From Eurosta solidaginis (taxonomy: Eukaryota > Arthropoda > Insecta > Diptera > Tephritidae), in NCBI RefSeq assembly GCF_040869045.1, contig NC_090320.1, positions 145,226,941 to 145,290,940 of the forward strand: DNA of 64,000 nt, read 5' to 3'. Position 1 is the first letter of the stretch. The number at the start of each line of letters is the position of its first letter. Below the pieces are notes generated by a model. That model was not told where the DNA came from and did not search any database. It saw only the letters and a list, made by a program, of their open reading frames with translations. The position numbers and the translations under genes were made by a program. Of this stretch, positions 45,841 to 57,411 are shown one piece after another.

Positions 45841-46876
45841 GTTTGTGTTATGGCTGGTTCCAAGATAAGCGAAGTCTTATACTATTACGAAATTATGGCT
45901 GTCGCAGTGGCGTGGTTGCCAAGGCGCAAATGGGCTAGCTCTGCTCGTTGACGACAAGTTCTCGTTTTTTTCCTCATTTGTCATGTATCTGTTTGTTTTT
46001 TTGGTGAAGAGTGGCCGCAAGCAGACTAACTCGTCGTCTTGGGCGCAGTCTTTCCACCACTCTTACCTACAGCTACATGAACAATTCTTAGGTACATACC
46101 TACATTTGAAGAAGAAAGTAAAAAAGAAAGGCGAAAGTGTAGGAGATAACTTACAGACGGGGAAGGGAAATAAAAGAAGAGTTAGGCCAGTCTAGTCAGG
46201 CGGAGTCTTCCCACCCGTTTGCGCTCATCTTGCGCGAAATAATGGGTGCTGTGTTGACACCTATTTTTTTACAGCGCCCACAAACTTGACACCCGTCTAA
46301 GTATCTATCCGTCACTCAGTAATGTCTCCTCCGTATCCTCCTTCACCTACCTTAGCGCACTATAACTTCATTCAAATAGACTTTGTTTCCATCAGCAATA
46401 AAATTTTCAAGTATAACCTTGTTGCGTTCACCCTAATATTTTCATAACCTAAGGTACCAAAAAAATATAACTCTGTTATTCCAATTTCCAGCGCTTCCAT
46501 TCCTGTACGTCTGTCATATCAGCTGTTGGAAAATACATGGGCTGAAACGGCCAAGTTCCGCTTTCTTTCCTATTGAACACCGCGGTCGGTCTGACGTCTC
46601 AATTTTAACATCACGCATCCATCATTTTTTTTAAAGCCTACTTATATTGTAAAAGTTAAAGGTTTTTCGCTTCATTGCCTGACGCGCAAGAAAATGTTCC
46701 ACAATTGATTGGAGCAGTATGCATTACAAGCCCAAAGATTTTGTTCTCCCAATTTATAGCGCACATCACGCAAGCGGCTGGCTTAGGCGCCCTGTTAGCA
46801 AGCAAGATATTTTACCATCAGCAAGTGGGAGGAGGGGTTCCGCCCGTAAATTCAGAAACACATTTTTTCAGAAAAC
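45841..46876. other. Unassigned spacer
   Basis: Frames at 45983-46195 (Lys-rich C-terminus) and 46675-46881 show no recognised domain. Confidence 0.3.
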
Positions 46877-46889
46877 ATTAGTCAGAACT

Positions 46890-48175
46890 TGTATTTTTGA
46901 GTAGGCTAGTCTGATCTAATATTTCCTGGTACAAATAGAGATTTATTTTACCTTTCGCCCGACGTTTCGCTGAATATTTCAGCCTCTTCAGGGGCTACAC
47001 TATTTTTATTTTCAAATAAATAAAGAAACAAAATATCACAACACATAGAAATTAACATGAAAACATTAAATTACACTTACAACAATATTGGAAAATAAGA
47101 ACACACATATAAAACTAAAATATTAGTACCACCCTACGTGGTAGTCTTGTCATTACTTATTTATTTATTTACTCAAGCATAGCATGTATGCAGCGGCGAT
47201 ATTGTCGCTGTCCTCCTTTCTGTTCATCGTCGTTTGTCTGTTATTTAAAATGTGCAAGCTTTCAAGTGTGTATCTCACCATCTCCCTTTTTTCGTTATCA
47301 ATAATTTTGGTGTTCGTGAAATCAGCTGTATGGCCACAGTTGAGTATGTGCTGTGACAGTGCAGTGCTGTGTTTTTGTTTTCTAACATCAGCTGCGTGTT
47401 CGGCAATGCGAACACCTAGCGCCCGCTTTGTCGTCCCAATGTATGTTTTATCACAGTTTTCGTTCTCCTTTCCTTTACATTCTATTTTGTATATCACGTT
47501 GTTTTGTTGTTACTTGTCTATTGGAGTCTTTGTTTTTGTGTATATTTTGGACAGTGTATTGTTGGACTTGTAAGCTAGTGTGATGTTTTGTTGTTTAATT
47601 ATGTTGTGATTGACTAAAGGACTGAGCTTAGGAATATATGTCACACTGCGGTATTTCTTAGTGTCTGTTGTTGCTGCGTCTGGTAATTTTTTGAGGTGGT
47701 TACTGGTTTTTATGATCGCCTGGTTAATCAATTCGTGTATTAGGTAGTTGGGGTAATTATTATTTCTTAAAATCAAATGTATCTTCTCTTTGTTGGCGTC
47801 ATGGAAATCTTGATGGCTTATGGTCAGTATTTTATTTATCAGATTCTTCGCTGTGTTGATTTTGTATTTGGTTGGTTGGAAAGAGAAAAAGTTAATTAGG
47901 CGGCCAGAGGACGTTGGTTTTGAGTACCAATCTAATTTAATATTATTGTTTTTTCTGTGTATACGAACATCAAGGAAAGGAATGTTCGCGTTTTCCTCCA
48001 TTTCCATAGTGAACTGGATTTTATGGTGGTATTTGTTTAGCGTCTCTAGAATTATATTCACGTCACTGCGTTTTGCCATTGCGAAAACATCGTCCACATA
48101 TTTAATAATAAATGTCAAGTCAATATTGTGTTGTTGTTTGAGCTTCCAGATGGTGTTGTCGAAAAGGTCGTCCAT
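46890..48175 (-). pseudogene. Inverted truncated Penelope copy
   Basis: Corresponds to 50541-51822 of the full copy. The minus frame 47510-48175 begins at the RT palm segment before YVDD (FIIKYVDDVFAMAKR) and stops at a CAA-to-TAA change just before the GIY-YIG domain, which continues in frame at 47165-47497. It lacks the last 36 bases of the element. Confidence 0.9.
46961..46991 (-). ncRNA. Hammerhead-like ribozyme core, inverted copy
   Basis: The same core as at 48871-48897, read on minus (CTGAAGA at 46991-46985, GAAA at 46968-46965). Confidence 0.45.
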
Positions 48176-49010
48176 TTACCAGACGCAGCAACAACAGACA
48201 CTAAGAAATACCGCAGTGAGACATATATTCCTAAGCTCAGTCCTTTAGTCAATCACAACATAATTAAACAACAAAACATCACACTAGCTTACAAGTCCAA
48301 CAATACACTGTCCAAAATATACACAAAAACAAAGACTCCAATAGACAAGCAACAACAAAACAACGTGATATACAAAATAGAATGTAAAGGAAAGGAGAAC
48401 GAAAACTGTGATAAAACATACATTGGGACGACAAAGCGGGCGCTAGGTGTTCGCATTGCCGAACACGCAGCTGATATTAGAAAACAAAAACACAGCACTG
48501 CACTGTCACAGCACGTACTCAACTGTGGCCATACAGCTGATTTCACGAACACCAAAATTATTGATAACGAAAAAAGGGAGATGGTGAGATACACACTTGA
48601 AAGCTTGCACATTTTAAAAAACAGACAAACGACGATGAACAGAAAGGAGGACAGCGACAATATCGCCGCTGCATACATGCTATGCTTGAGTAAATAAATA
48701 AATTAGTAATGACAAGACTACCACGTAGGGTGGTACTAATATTTTAGTTTTATATGTGTGTTCTTATTTTCCAATATTGTTGTAAGTGTAATTTAATGTT
48801 TTCATGTTAATTTCTATGTGTTGTGACATTTTGTTTCTTTATTTATTTGAAAATAAAAATAGTGTAGCCCCTGAAGAGGCTGAAATATTCAGCGAAACGT
48901 CGGGCGAAAGGTAAAATAAATCTCTATTTGTACCAGGAAATATTAGATCAGACTAGCCTACTCAAAAATACATGTACATAATCGAACTGATCGCAAAAAT
49001 ATAACTAAAT
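48176..49010 (+). repeat. Left pseudo-LTR of Penelope (5'-truncated direct copy)
   Basis: Starts at LPDAATTDTKKYRS and runs through an intact GIY-YIG domain (YKIECKGKE, CDKTYIGTTKRALGVRIAEH) to the 3' end at 48697-49010. About 835 bp versus 829 bp in the right counterpart; one short indel lies in a T-rich stretch. Confidence 0.88.
48871..48897 (+). ncRNA. Hammerhead-like ribozyme core in left pseudo-LTR
   Basis: ctgaaga followed by a 6 bp hairpin (gctgaa/ttcagc) and gaaacgtc fits the CUGANGA-stem II-GAAA order known in hammerhead ribozymes of Penelope-like elements. One base at the foot of stem II is unpaired (g before gctgaa without a matching c), and stems I and III could not be confirmed by eye. 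All three copies in the window are identical here. Confidence 0.5.
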
Positions 49011-49079
49011 TTAATTACGGAAGGCCTGCCGATATAACGCACACCATTTATTATTTTCCAAAAACAACACAAATTCAAT

Positions 49080-51551
49080 ATGAAAAACTTCTACAAACAT
49101 ATGAAGTTCAAACATGGAGAAGATACATGTATTACATTGAAACACTACAGCAAACAGAAACACAAATTGGCGAAACAAACAGAGCAACTAAAATTTCTAC
49201 TGCGTTGTAAACAGTATGGACTTATACCCAACTACCGCACAAATTCTATGAGGAATGTAAAAATTAACACAACATCGGAAAAAATTAAAAAACAAATGGA
49301 AAACTGCAAACGTCTATTTCTAACAAAAGCACTTAACATTGATATAACACAAACAAATATTAACATAAAAACAACGAAAGATCTACTATATCATGCACAA
49401 CAACAACTCAAAGCAAATTTAAACCCTTGAGAGTTTGACGATTTTATGATAAAACAACACATCCAAAGCCAGAAGACTGCAAAAGAAACCGAAGCAACAC
49501 ATAATTCAAAGCTAGAAAGACTGAAACAGGAGCAGATGAGGAAACTGGGAATAAGTAAAAACAATATTTGGTTCGTGAACAAAACCAACATCGTTTTTCC
49601 TGAGGAAGTAAAGTGGTTACTGTCGCTCGGGAGAAAGTTCGCGATTCCAACAACAAGTAAGAGTTTCTCACCAATACGTATCATAGCGGAAATGGAGCAA
49701 ATAATTATGGGCATAAAAGACGAAAAAGAAAAAGATGTAGTGAGAAACAGGGTGAGCAACAACATATTACTTTTTAAACGAAACATCAAACATAACCCCG
49801 CCGAAAAATTCATACTCGCAGCATTTAATAAAACAAAAGCATTTCTCAAATCCAACACTGACATTGTTATCACAGATGCAGACAAGGGAAACAAGACGGT
49901 AGCAATGTATGAATCCCAATACAAAGACAAAATGAACAAATTATTAGAAGCCAAAAATACATACAAACCCATAAGAGCAGATCCAACAGATATGCTACAA
50001 AGGAAAAACAACAAAATAGTAGACCAACTTTACAAAACAAAACAAATCAATAAAAGAGAGAAGCAGCAATTAACTAGCACGGGCGCGGCGGCGCCAAGGC
50101 TGTATGGACTGCCTAAGATTCACAAACCACAGATTCCCTTGCGTCCGATTGCCTCATCGTTCATGGTACCCTGTTACAATTTGTCCAAATACATAGGACA
50201 GATACTTAAAACAATCATATCTGAAGAGCATAATGTGAAAAATGTGTTCAATTTAAAAGATAGATTGGCTAATATTAATTTGTGTGAGGAAGATGTGTTA
50301 GTTTCGTTTGATGTTGTGTCCTTATTTACAAACATACCGACAATGCAAGCTATAAAAAGTATAATGAGAAAATTGGACCAAATACAAAACACAACAAAAA
50401 TTACAAAAGCAAAGTTTCAACAAATTTTAGATTTTTGTCTTAGAGAAAATAATTACTTCATGTGCAATAAGAAACTATACAGTCAGACTCATGGAATGCC
50501 AATGGGCAACCCGCTTTCACCGACAATCGCTGATATTATTATGGACGACCTTTTCGACAACACCATCTGGAAGCTCAAACAACAACACAATATTGACTTG
50601 ACATTTATTATTAAATATGTGGACGATGTTTTCGCAATAGCAAAACGCAGTGACGTGAATATAATTCTAGAGACGCTAAACAAATACCACCATAAAATCC
50701 AGTTCACTATGGAAATGGAGGAAAACGCGAACATTCCTTTCCTTGATGTTCGTATACACAGAAAAAACAATAATATTAAATTAGATTGGTACTCAAAACC
50801 AACGTCCTCTGGCCGCCTAATTAACTTTTTCTCCTCCCAACCAACCAAATACAAAATCAACACAGCGAAGAATCTGATAAATAAAATACTGACCATAAGC
50901 CATCAAGATTTCCATGACGCCAACAAAGAGAAGATACATTTGATTTTAAGAAATAATAATTACCCCAACTACCTAATACACGAATTGATTAACCAGGCGA
51001 TCATAAAAACCAGTAACCACCTCAAAAAATTACCAGACGCAGCAACAACAGACACTAAGAAATACCGCAGTGTGACATATATTCCTAAGCTCAGTCCTTT
51101 AGTCAATCACAACATAATTAAACAACAAAACATCACACTAGCTTACAAGTCCAACAATACACTGTCCAAAATATACACAAAAACAAAGACTCCAATAGAC
51201 AAGCAACAACAAAACAACGTGATATACAAAATAGAATGTAAAGGAAAGGAGAACGAAAACTGTGATAAAACATACATTGGGACGACAAAGCGGGCGCTAG
51301 GTGTTCGCATTGCCGAACACGCAGCTGATATTAGAAAACAAAAACACAGCACTGCACTGTCACAGCACATACTCAACTGTGGCCATACAGCTCATTTCAC
51401 GAACACCAAAATTATTGATAACGAAAAAAGGGAGATGGTGAGATACACACTTGAAAGCTTGCACATTTTAAATAACAGACAAACGACGATGAACAGAAAG
51501 GAGGACAGCGACAATATCGCCGCTGCATACATGCTATGCTTGAGTAAATAA
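49080..51551 (+). pseudogene. Penelope reverse transcriptase with GIY-YIG endonuclease, one in-frame TGA
   Basis: A single frame from ATG 49080 to the stop at 51549-51551 is broken only by TGA at 49428-49430; the part after the next ATG (49446) alone is 701 codons. Penelope polyproteins are usually about 800-850 residues, which fits 823 codons. Domains after the N-terminal basic region: RT with ITDADKGNKTVAMYES, PRLYGLPKIHKPQIPLRPI, LVSFDVVSLFTNIP, GMPMGNPLSPTIADIIMDD and FIIKYVDDVFAIAKR (catalytic YVDD intact, about residue 513), then GIY-YIG endonuclease (VIYKIECKGKENENCDK, TYIGTTKRALGVRIAEHAAD, LNCGHTAHFTNTKIID). Known role: RT plus endonuclease perform target-primed retrotransposition. 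The residue normally at the TGA is not known to me; Trp or Arg codons are one base away. Confidence 0.9.
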
Positions 51552-51720
51552 ATAAATTAGTAATGACAAGACTACCACGTAGGGTGGTACTAATATTTTA
51601 GTTTTATATGTGTGTTCTTATTTTCCAATATTGTTGTAAGTGTAATTTAATGTTTTCATGTTAATTTCTTTGTGTTGTGACATTTTGTTTATTTATTTGA
51701 AAATAAAAATAGTGTAGCCC

Positions 51721-51747
51721 CTGAAGAGGCTGAAATATTCAGCGAAA
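51721..51747 (+). ncRNA. Hammerhead-like ribozyme core in right pseudo-LTR
   Basis: Identical to the core at 48871-48897. Confidence 0.5.
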
Positions 51748-51871
51748 CGTCGGGCGAAAGGTAAAATAAATCTCTATTTGTACCAGGAAATATTAGATCA
51801 GACTAGCCTACTCAAAAATACATGTACATAATCGAACTGATGGCAAAAATATAACTAAATTAGTCAGAACT

Positions 51872-52094
51872 CTTTTTTCAGGAAGCCAAAATTCAGAAGT
51901 CACAACTCTGAAACAAAAATTCAGAAATCAAATTTCAGAAGTCAAATATCAGAAGTCTCTCTGATTACTTTCTGAATTTTGACTTCTGAATTTTTTCTCA
52001 GCCGTTTGGTAACTTCCTGGAACACAGCAACTTCGAAAGAAGGCGTTATATCCAATCGAATTATGGATGTACTTTGTATAATAGCACCAAATTG
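51872..52094. repeat. ttcagaagtc simple repeat and spacer
   Basis: Seven or so imperfect copies of ttcagaagtcaaa lie between 51893 and 51990, partly inverted (gacttctgaatttt). Confidence 0.65.
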
Positions 52095-52243
52095 AGTGAA
52101 GCCCGAACAAATAATTCTATCGAAGGGTGGCACAACGTCATTCGAAGTGTGTTTGGGACACACCCTAACATATTTAGTTTCATAAATAAAATAAAAAACG
52201 AACAGGCAATAACAGAAATAAAATTGCAGCATTTTTCAGCTTG
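52095..52243 (+). pseudogene. MULE transposase C-terminal fragment
   Basis: One plus frame reads SEARTNNSIEGWHNVIRSVF and THPNIFSFINKIKNEQAITE before a stop, the conserved phrase following the MULE catalytic core in insect FLYWCH-associated transposases (TNN-xEGWHN). Nothing else of the element was found. Confidence 0.75.
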
Positions 52244-52299
52244 AAGCGAGCCATATGGAAAACGCACGAAAAAATATTAAGACCTCGGCCCGCGTTTGT

Positions 52300-52690
52300 T
52301 TAATATTGTAAATTTATTTCCTGTTGTTGTAGTATTAACGATAAAGACACTCCCCGAAGGCTTTGGGGAGTGTTATCGATATTGATGGCCCTTTTCCGGA
52401 TATAGATATGTACGTTCCGGTAACAAATCACCATTAAGGTACTAGCCCAACCATATCGGGAACGATTAATATAACCACATTAAACTTTCTAGGCCATCCC
52501 GCCCTTCCAACCCCTGGTTCCATGAGGAACTTGAGGTCGCCAGAGCCTCGTCTTCTAAATATGTGTATCATTCATATTTGTAACAGCATTCCTCTCGCGT
52601 AGGTAAGGTTGACAATCGGGTTGCGGAAGCTTTGGCCTATAAATCTGTGTACTGCTCTTATCAACCGATTGAATCCCTGTAAATTTAATT
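52300..52690 (+). repeat. Dispersed repeat with cactcccc/ggggagtg hairpin
   Basis: A hairpin at 52348-52372 (cactccccgaaggctttggg plus gagtg) is followed by ggatatagatatgtacgttc, ccggtaacaaatcaccatta and cgccagagcctcgtct. I recognise it as a recurring tephritid LINE-associated sequence, from memory only. Confidence 0.5.
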
Positions 52691-52874
52691 GAAAAAGATA
52701 AACGCGAAAACGATTTAATTAATTACATGCTTGCCACACAATTTAAAATTTTAGATTGTTCTACTTTTTCTTTATATGTACAAAATACCTTCCAAATAAA
52801 TAAACGTGTACAACAGCAGCGAAAATAAATGATGAAAATAGCAAAGTAGCAACTAAAGCAGTTGACGGCAGAGC

Positions 52875-53170
52875 AGTCAGGCTATTCTTGAACGAGCAAT
52901 CTTAGCTCCCAAAAATGACAATTTTAACAAAATCAATGATCGCATTCAAAACCAAACTCCTGGTGAAGTGACGAAATATACATCGATAGACACAGTTACA
53001 GATGAAGATAAAATTGTGAATTATCCAATTGAATTTCTAAACTCTTTTGAACCACCTGGAATGCCTGCGCATATTTTAACTTTGAAAATTGGCTCACCAA
53101 TCATGCTTATTCGGAATTTAGACCACCAAAATTGTACAATGGAACCAGACGTTGCGTTAAAAAATTAATA
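52875..53170 (+). pseudogene. Helitron PIF1-like helicase fragment
   Basis: ERAILAPKNDNFNKINDRI, VNYPIEFLNSFEPPGMPAHI-like phrase (residues IVNYPIEFLNSFEPPGMP) and LKIGSPIMLIRNLD match the C-terminal part of helitron helicases. A frameshift near 53130 moves the continuing homology (NGTRRCVKKL) to another frame. No Rep domain is present. Confidence 0.85.
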
Positions 53171-53419
53171 CCGAGTGAAAAAGCACTCCTTCTGTATAAT
53201 GCTTGTTCTCCTTGAAGTAATATGTTAGCACCTGTCTAGTAGCTTGTTCATTTTTTGTCAGATATCTAATTAATTCTAGATGTTAGAATGGTAACGCGAT
53301 TGTTTGAACATTATATTTGAAAATAAATTTACGTTCAGGAGAAGATTATATTTTCAGGAGTAGGGTTCGAAATTAACTTCGCCCACGCAATCTGACAAAA
53401 CTAGCAGCTTAAAATTAAT
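53171..53419. other. Short spacer
   Basis: Nothing recognised. Confidence 0.3.
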
Positions 53420-53790
53420 TAAGAAATCGAAAGAAAATGAACCATGTGACGCGAAACCAGATAATGGCTGCACTATCAGAATTAGGCGCGAAAACTCCGC
53501 GACAGTACATCATCGCGATGCAGCTTACGCAAGTCGAACAAATATTTCGGAGCTGGAGTTAATCGACATAATAATTGATGGTCTTCACGATAAATCAGTG
53601 CCTGTGTCAATGCTGTATGGGGCTACCTCTTTAGCCGAACTTAAAGCGCTCAAAGCGCTTGCTACGAGCACAAACGCAACCCAAGTGTTTGTTTTGTTTG
53701 CAATGAGGTGGGCCACACTAGATTCCAATGCCCAAAGAAGAAAAGGATTAGCATCGTGGCAGCAGCAGTTGGACCAGTAGAAAGATTGTA
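53420..53790 (+). pseudogene. Gag remnant with CCHC zinc knuckle
   Basis: Frames shift, but the parts read IMAALSELGAKTPRQY, ELIDIIIDGLHDKSVPVSML and CFVCNEVGHTRFQCPKKK, a retroviral-type knuckle CX2CX4HX4C. Only gag is visible. Confidence 0.7.
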
Positions 53791-55130
53791 GCGGCAGCCC
53801 TTGTGATTTCCCTAAAATAATTTCCAATCACGTGCAAGCGGGTATATGCACAGATAGCTATACAACGGCAGTAACGATCTTTCCCCTTTCAGCACTTCAT
53901 ACACTAAGGTAAATGCATGCATGTGGTAGTTAGATAACTAGAGGGATGCGTATACGTGCATACACGCCCGCTATGACATTCAGCTAAACAGGGGCAGAAA
54001 AGCTTTTGCGTACGGTGACAAAGATAAGTGCCGCAAGATACATTTTGGTATATAAGGGGGTCCGCTTAGCATTCGGTATCACAAAAATCGAAAGTCGCGG
54101 TCTTAGTGTTGTTTTGCCAAAAGCCGTTAAACAAAGTGGAGTTTATTTCAAACAGTGTACACTGCTAAAAAAAAAAACAAAGTTTGAAAAATAAAGTTTT
54201 ATTTTAGCAAGTACGGGTTCCACGAAAAGTGTCGCGCGTTAAGTGAAGTGCGACTGAAAGATCAAGTCCCTGGGAATTTTGCCCAGGACCATCAAAATTC
54301 TGGAACCAGGAAGAAACACGACCCGGTTGGAGGGCAGTTTCCTTTTTCCCTCATATTGCTGATTTTTTCGGTAAGTAAAATGTGATGTTTTTAGTGATTT
54401 TTTTATGTGAAGTGAGAAATTCTTTTTTGTGAAATGTGAATTGTAAGGCTCCACAACAATTTTAATATTTTTGTTGTGTGCGTAGGCCGCGACTTAGACG
54501 AATTTTAAGAAAGACTAAATCTGCCTAGGAGGTTTAAAGCAGAAGGAGAAGATAGTGGGTAGAGGACGTCATCCACCAGCCCGGAGAAAAGCCCACGAAA
54601 ATTTTAAAGGGGGTAGCAATAAAGCGGCAAAATTCACGGAGATACACGCAACACAACATAACTACTTTTTCCAACAAATTGCGCCAACACAGAATCCTAC
54701 CTACACAAACGAAATTCATCATTCGCATACACAAACACAAAGTTGGTAAGACAAAATTTACACCAATACACGCACACGTACACATTTCCACAACGCAATT
54801 GAGGCAACATTGTTGGGTAGACACGTCAACATTAACTCAACTTTCCACGAAAGCAACAATTACTTTACAACATAGTTGGTGAGGCGCACGCAACTTAGCG
54901 CCAGCAACAGCATTTGGCAACACACACTCAGCAGCACAACATCGGCTATATACATAACCCACAATTTTGATGCTCAACACAGATTTAGGTCGGCAACATT
55001 CAACACAACATCATTCCGGGTCTAAAGAAAAGGTAGAGCGCTCACTAGGAGCTTACCGCAGCGGCTCTCACTGAATTGAATTTCACCACACCAGCCCTCT
55101 ACATTAAAGGGTATCACGATATGTATAAGA
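53791..55130 (+). other. Possible LTR and downstream non-coding sequence
   Basis: tatataaggg (54050) and aataaagttttatttt (54191-54206) have the spacing of promoter and poly(A) signal of an LTR that could belong to the gag remnant just upstream. No repeat partner was found in the window. 54540-54890 is rich in aca-type words (cacacaaacacaaa) and not coding. Confidence 0.35.
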
Positions 55131-57359
55131 AACACTTTTTTTTCAAATTTTAAATTATTAGATTTTTAGATTTAAAAATTTCTTTTATTTCCATGAATTT
55201 CCTTTAAACATTGTATAAGTTTAGAATTGAAGACCAACCACAAAAACAAAGGAGGGAATGGAAAGGTTCGTTGAATTTTTGGAATTATTTTCTTTGAATC
55301 ATAAAACTTTCATAGATCTTGTTTGTGTTTTTTTTTTAAATAACCTCCCTGGTCGTGAGGGAAAGTGAAAACTTCTAACTGCATATAACCTCTAGTGAGA
55401 TTTTCGTAATTGAACTTTAATATTTCTCACTTGACTTAAGATTTTTTTCTGCACTTGTTATATTTATACTCGGGTTTTAGTGTAAAAACACTTAACCCCA
55501 TTTATAACAATTTAGATTTTTCAAGTCACTCACCAAATTTTCTTGTATTACATTTTTTTGTGGTAACGAAAATAATTGGCATATTGGTTTAATTAACGCA
55601 CAAAAATATTAATTTCAAAAACGCGACTTTTTTTCTTTTATTAACTTTTTTTTACATCACACGTTATTAAGCTAGAGATCCAGAGGCAAACATTGTCCTT
55701 GATCGCGTGCACGCGGCCAAGCCCTACTAACTGAACAAATAAGTATACTATATTTGCTTTGAATGTCTTTTTTTGTCCTCCACTTTCAGCTTCGTACGCC
55801 GCATTTGGTACCAAATTCGGTTGACAAAGAGAGGTGAGTTTGATCAACAAGGTATAACATACACACTATATAGACAGATATACACATTCCTTTTTTTTCT
55901 TTTGATAAGATATGCATATACACACGTATGTACATATATTAAGAAGTTAATAGGGTTTTTGCGAAAGCTTGCCTTAGAGCAAGTGCAAGGAAAATATCTG
56001 AATAGGCGTTAGGGCGTACCAATTTTAGGGGGTTTTCTTTTGTTGGAAGAATAATGCATAAAGATTTTGAAATAAAATAAATTACCTTATTATTAATTTT
56101 ATTAATCGAATTTAATAAAACATTTTGTTGAGAAGATAAATATATAAATAGATTAATAATAATAAGAAAAAGAAAATAAATTTTGTAATAGCGTAGCCTG
56201 AATACTTTTTGGATAAAATTTTGGAAGATAATTGAAACTGGGTAATTGAGTAAAATTACTTTAAAGGTTAAATTTATTGAACTTTAAGTTCTAATAGTAG
56301 TACCTACTAGTAGTTCTATGTTTGATTTTCTTTGGTAATTTAAGACAATAAAATTGTGAATAAAGAAATTATTGTAAATTTGTAGAGACATATTCAGAAT
56401 ATTTATTTATATGGGTTGAGTCTATAGGGCAATAACAACAGGTATGTCAGGCTAAAGTTTCTTTTCTTTGTTGGTGCAGGTGTTGCCCTTGTGGCAAGTA
56501 TTGCAGGTGAGTTGAGATAGTTGTAGGAGTGATGGACAGGGACTGAAGACTTAGTGACGGACGATGTCAGGAAATAGGGGACTCCACTCGGGTGACGGAG
56601 CCATAGTGGAGTCCAAGGCTGTTCACTCTTTTGTGAACAGAAGGGGTGGGAAGGCTCTACACCTGACAAGGACTGGTCATTTCTCCCGCTTTTTCTCTCC
56701 TATCTCCTTTCCTTTTTTTTTGCACAAACAGGCACATCTAGGCATGAACCCTTTTTTGCTATGTAACTGTGGCAAGGAGACGTGGCAAGAACCGCGCCCC
56801 TAACCCGGCGAGCCTCAGCCGGGCTACAACTATGCCGAGCCGCCACTCCTCCTCTCCCAACACAAGAAGTTATGTAACAAGATTGGAGGAAGATACAGAA
56901 GATCGTTTAGTACGTAGGGTGGTAGAGCAGTAAACTGCAAAAAATTGGGTGAGTGTTGCAAGATAAGTGCACTGTACCAATTAAACGTTACATTCTTTTT
57001 GATACCGGCAGTCCGATTAGCTTTGCACACTCAACGCACTCCACACCAAACACAGTATTTTTAGTTTTAGTTTTTGTGTTCTTTTATTTATGCTGGTTTT
57101 AAGTTTCTTCGTGTAATACATGTTTTATAAATTACTTTACACTTTATTTAGTTCTATTTTTAGTTTGTACAATTAAATTAGAAAAAATTGGTTTTAGTTT
57201 TGCCACACGTTCGTGTCTCCTTCTTCGTCCAAATTATAATGGCCGCTCATTTTTTCCATTGTTGTCCATTCCCAATGTAGAAACAGGGTGAGACTTTAGA
57301 AACAGGGTGAGACTTTTATTCGCATATAATGCTGCTGTTACACCATTCCCATTTGTGTA
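55131..57359. other. Unassigned AT-rich region, may contain the 3' LTR of the minus-strand gypsy element
   Basis: No gene recognised. The sequence near 56380-57250 lies where the 3' LTR of the element at 57865-61645 is expected, but no matching LTR is in the window to prove it. gaaacagggtgagactt is tandemly duplicated at 57280-57317. Confidence 0.35.
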
Positions 57360-57411
57360 AAAAAGGTTGAAGTCGACAAGTTGATCAGGTTTGTCGGCTT
57401 CAACTTTTTTT
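57360..57411. other. Strong hairpin with A/T flanks
   Basis: aaaaaggttgaagtcgacaa and its near-inverse ttgtcggcttcaactttttt enclose an 11-base loop. It looks like a bacterial-type terminator but in this context is more likely part of the LTR/3' UTR of the neighbouring gypsy element or a small foldback. Confidence 0.6.

Larger units (their letters stand above)
46877..51871 (+). mobile_element. Compound Penelope-like element with 13 bp target duplication
   Basis: attagtcagaact occurs at 46877-46889 and 51859-51871. Between them are three joined copies: an inverted 5'-truncated copy (46890-48175, minus), a direct 5'-truncated copy acting as left pseudo-LTR (48176-49010, plus) and a full-length copy (49011-51858, plus). 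The junction at 48175/48176 is head to head. The left pseudo-LTR matches 51030-51858 nearly base for base. This terminal layout is characteristic of Penelope elements and indicates one recent insertion. Confidence 0.93.

Noticed and set aside
47184..47573. 129-codon plus frame with hydrophobic stretches (also 48289-48678 minus)
   Set aside because: Antisense of the Penelope GIY-YIG coding region; the hydrophobic appearance comes from reading the opposite strand.
49391..50014. 207-codon minus frame looking like a membrane protein
   Set aside because: Antisense of the Penelope RT frame.
57360..57411. Bacterial intrinsic terminator
   Set aside because: All context is insect genomic DNA with spliced genes and retroelements; no bacterial gene is nearby.
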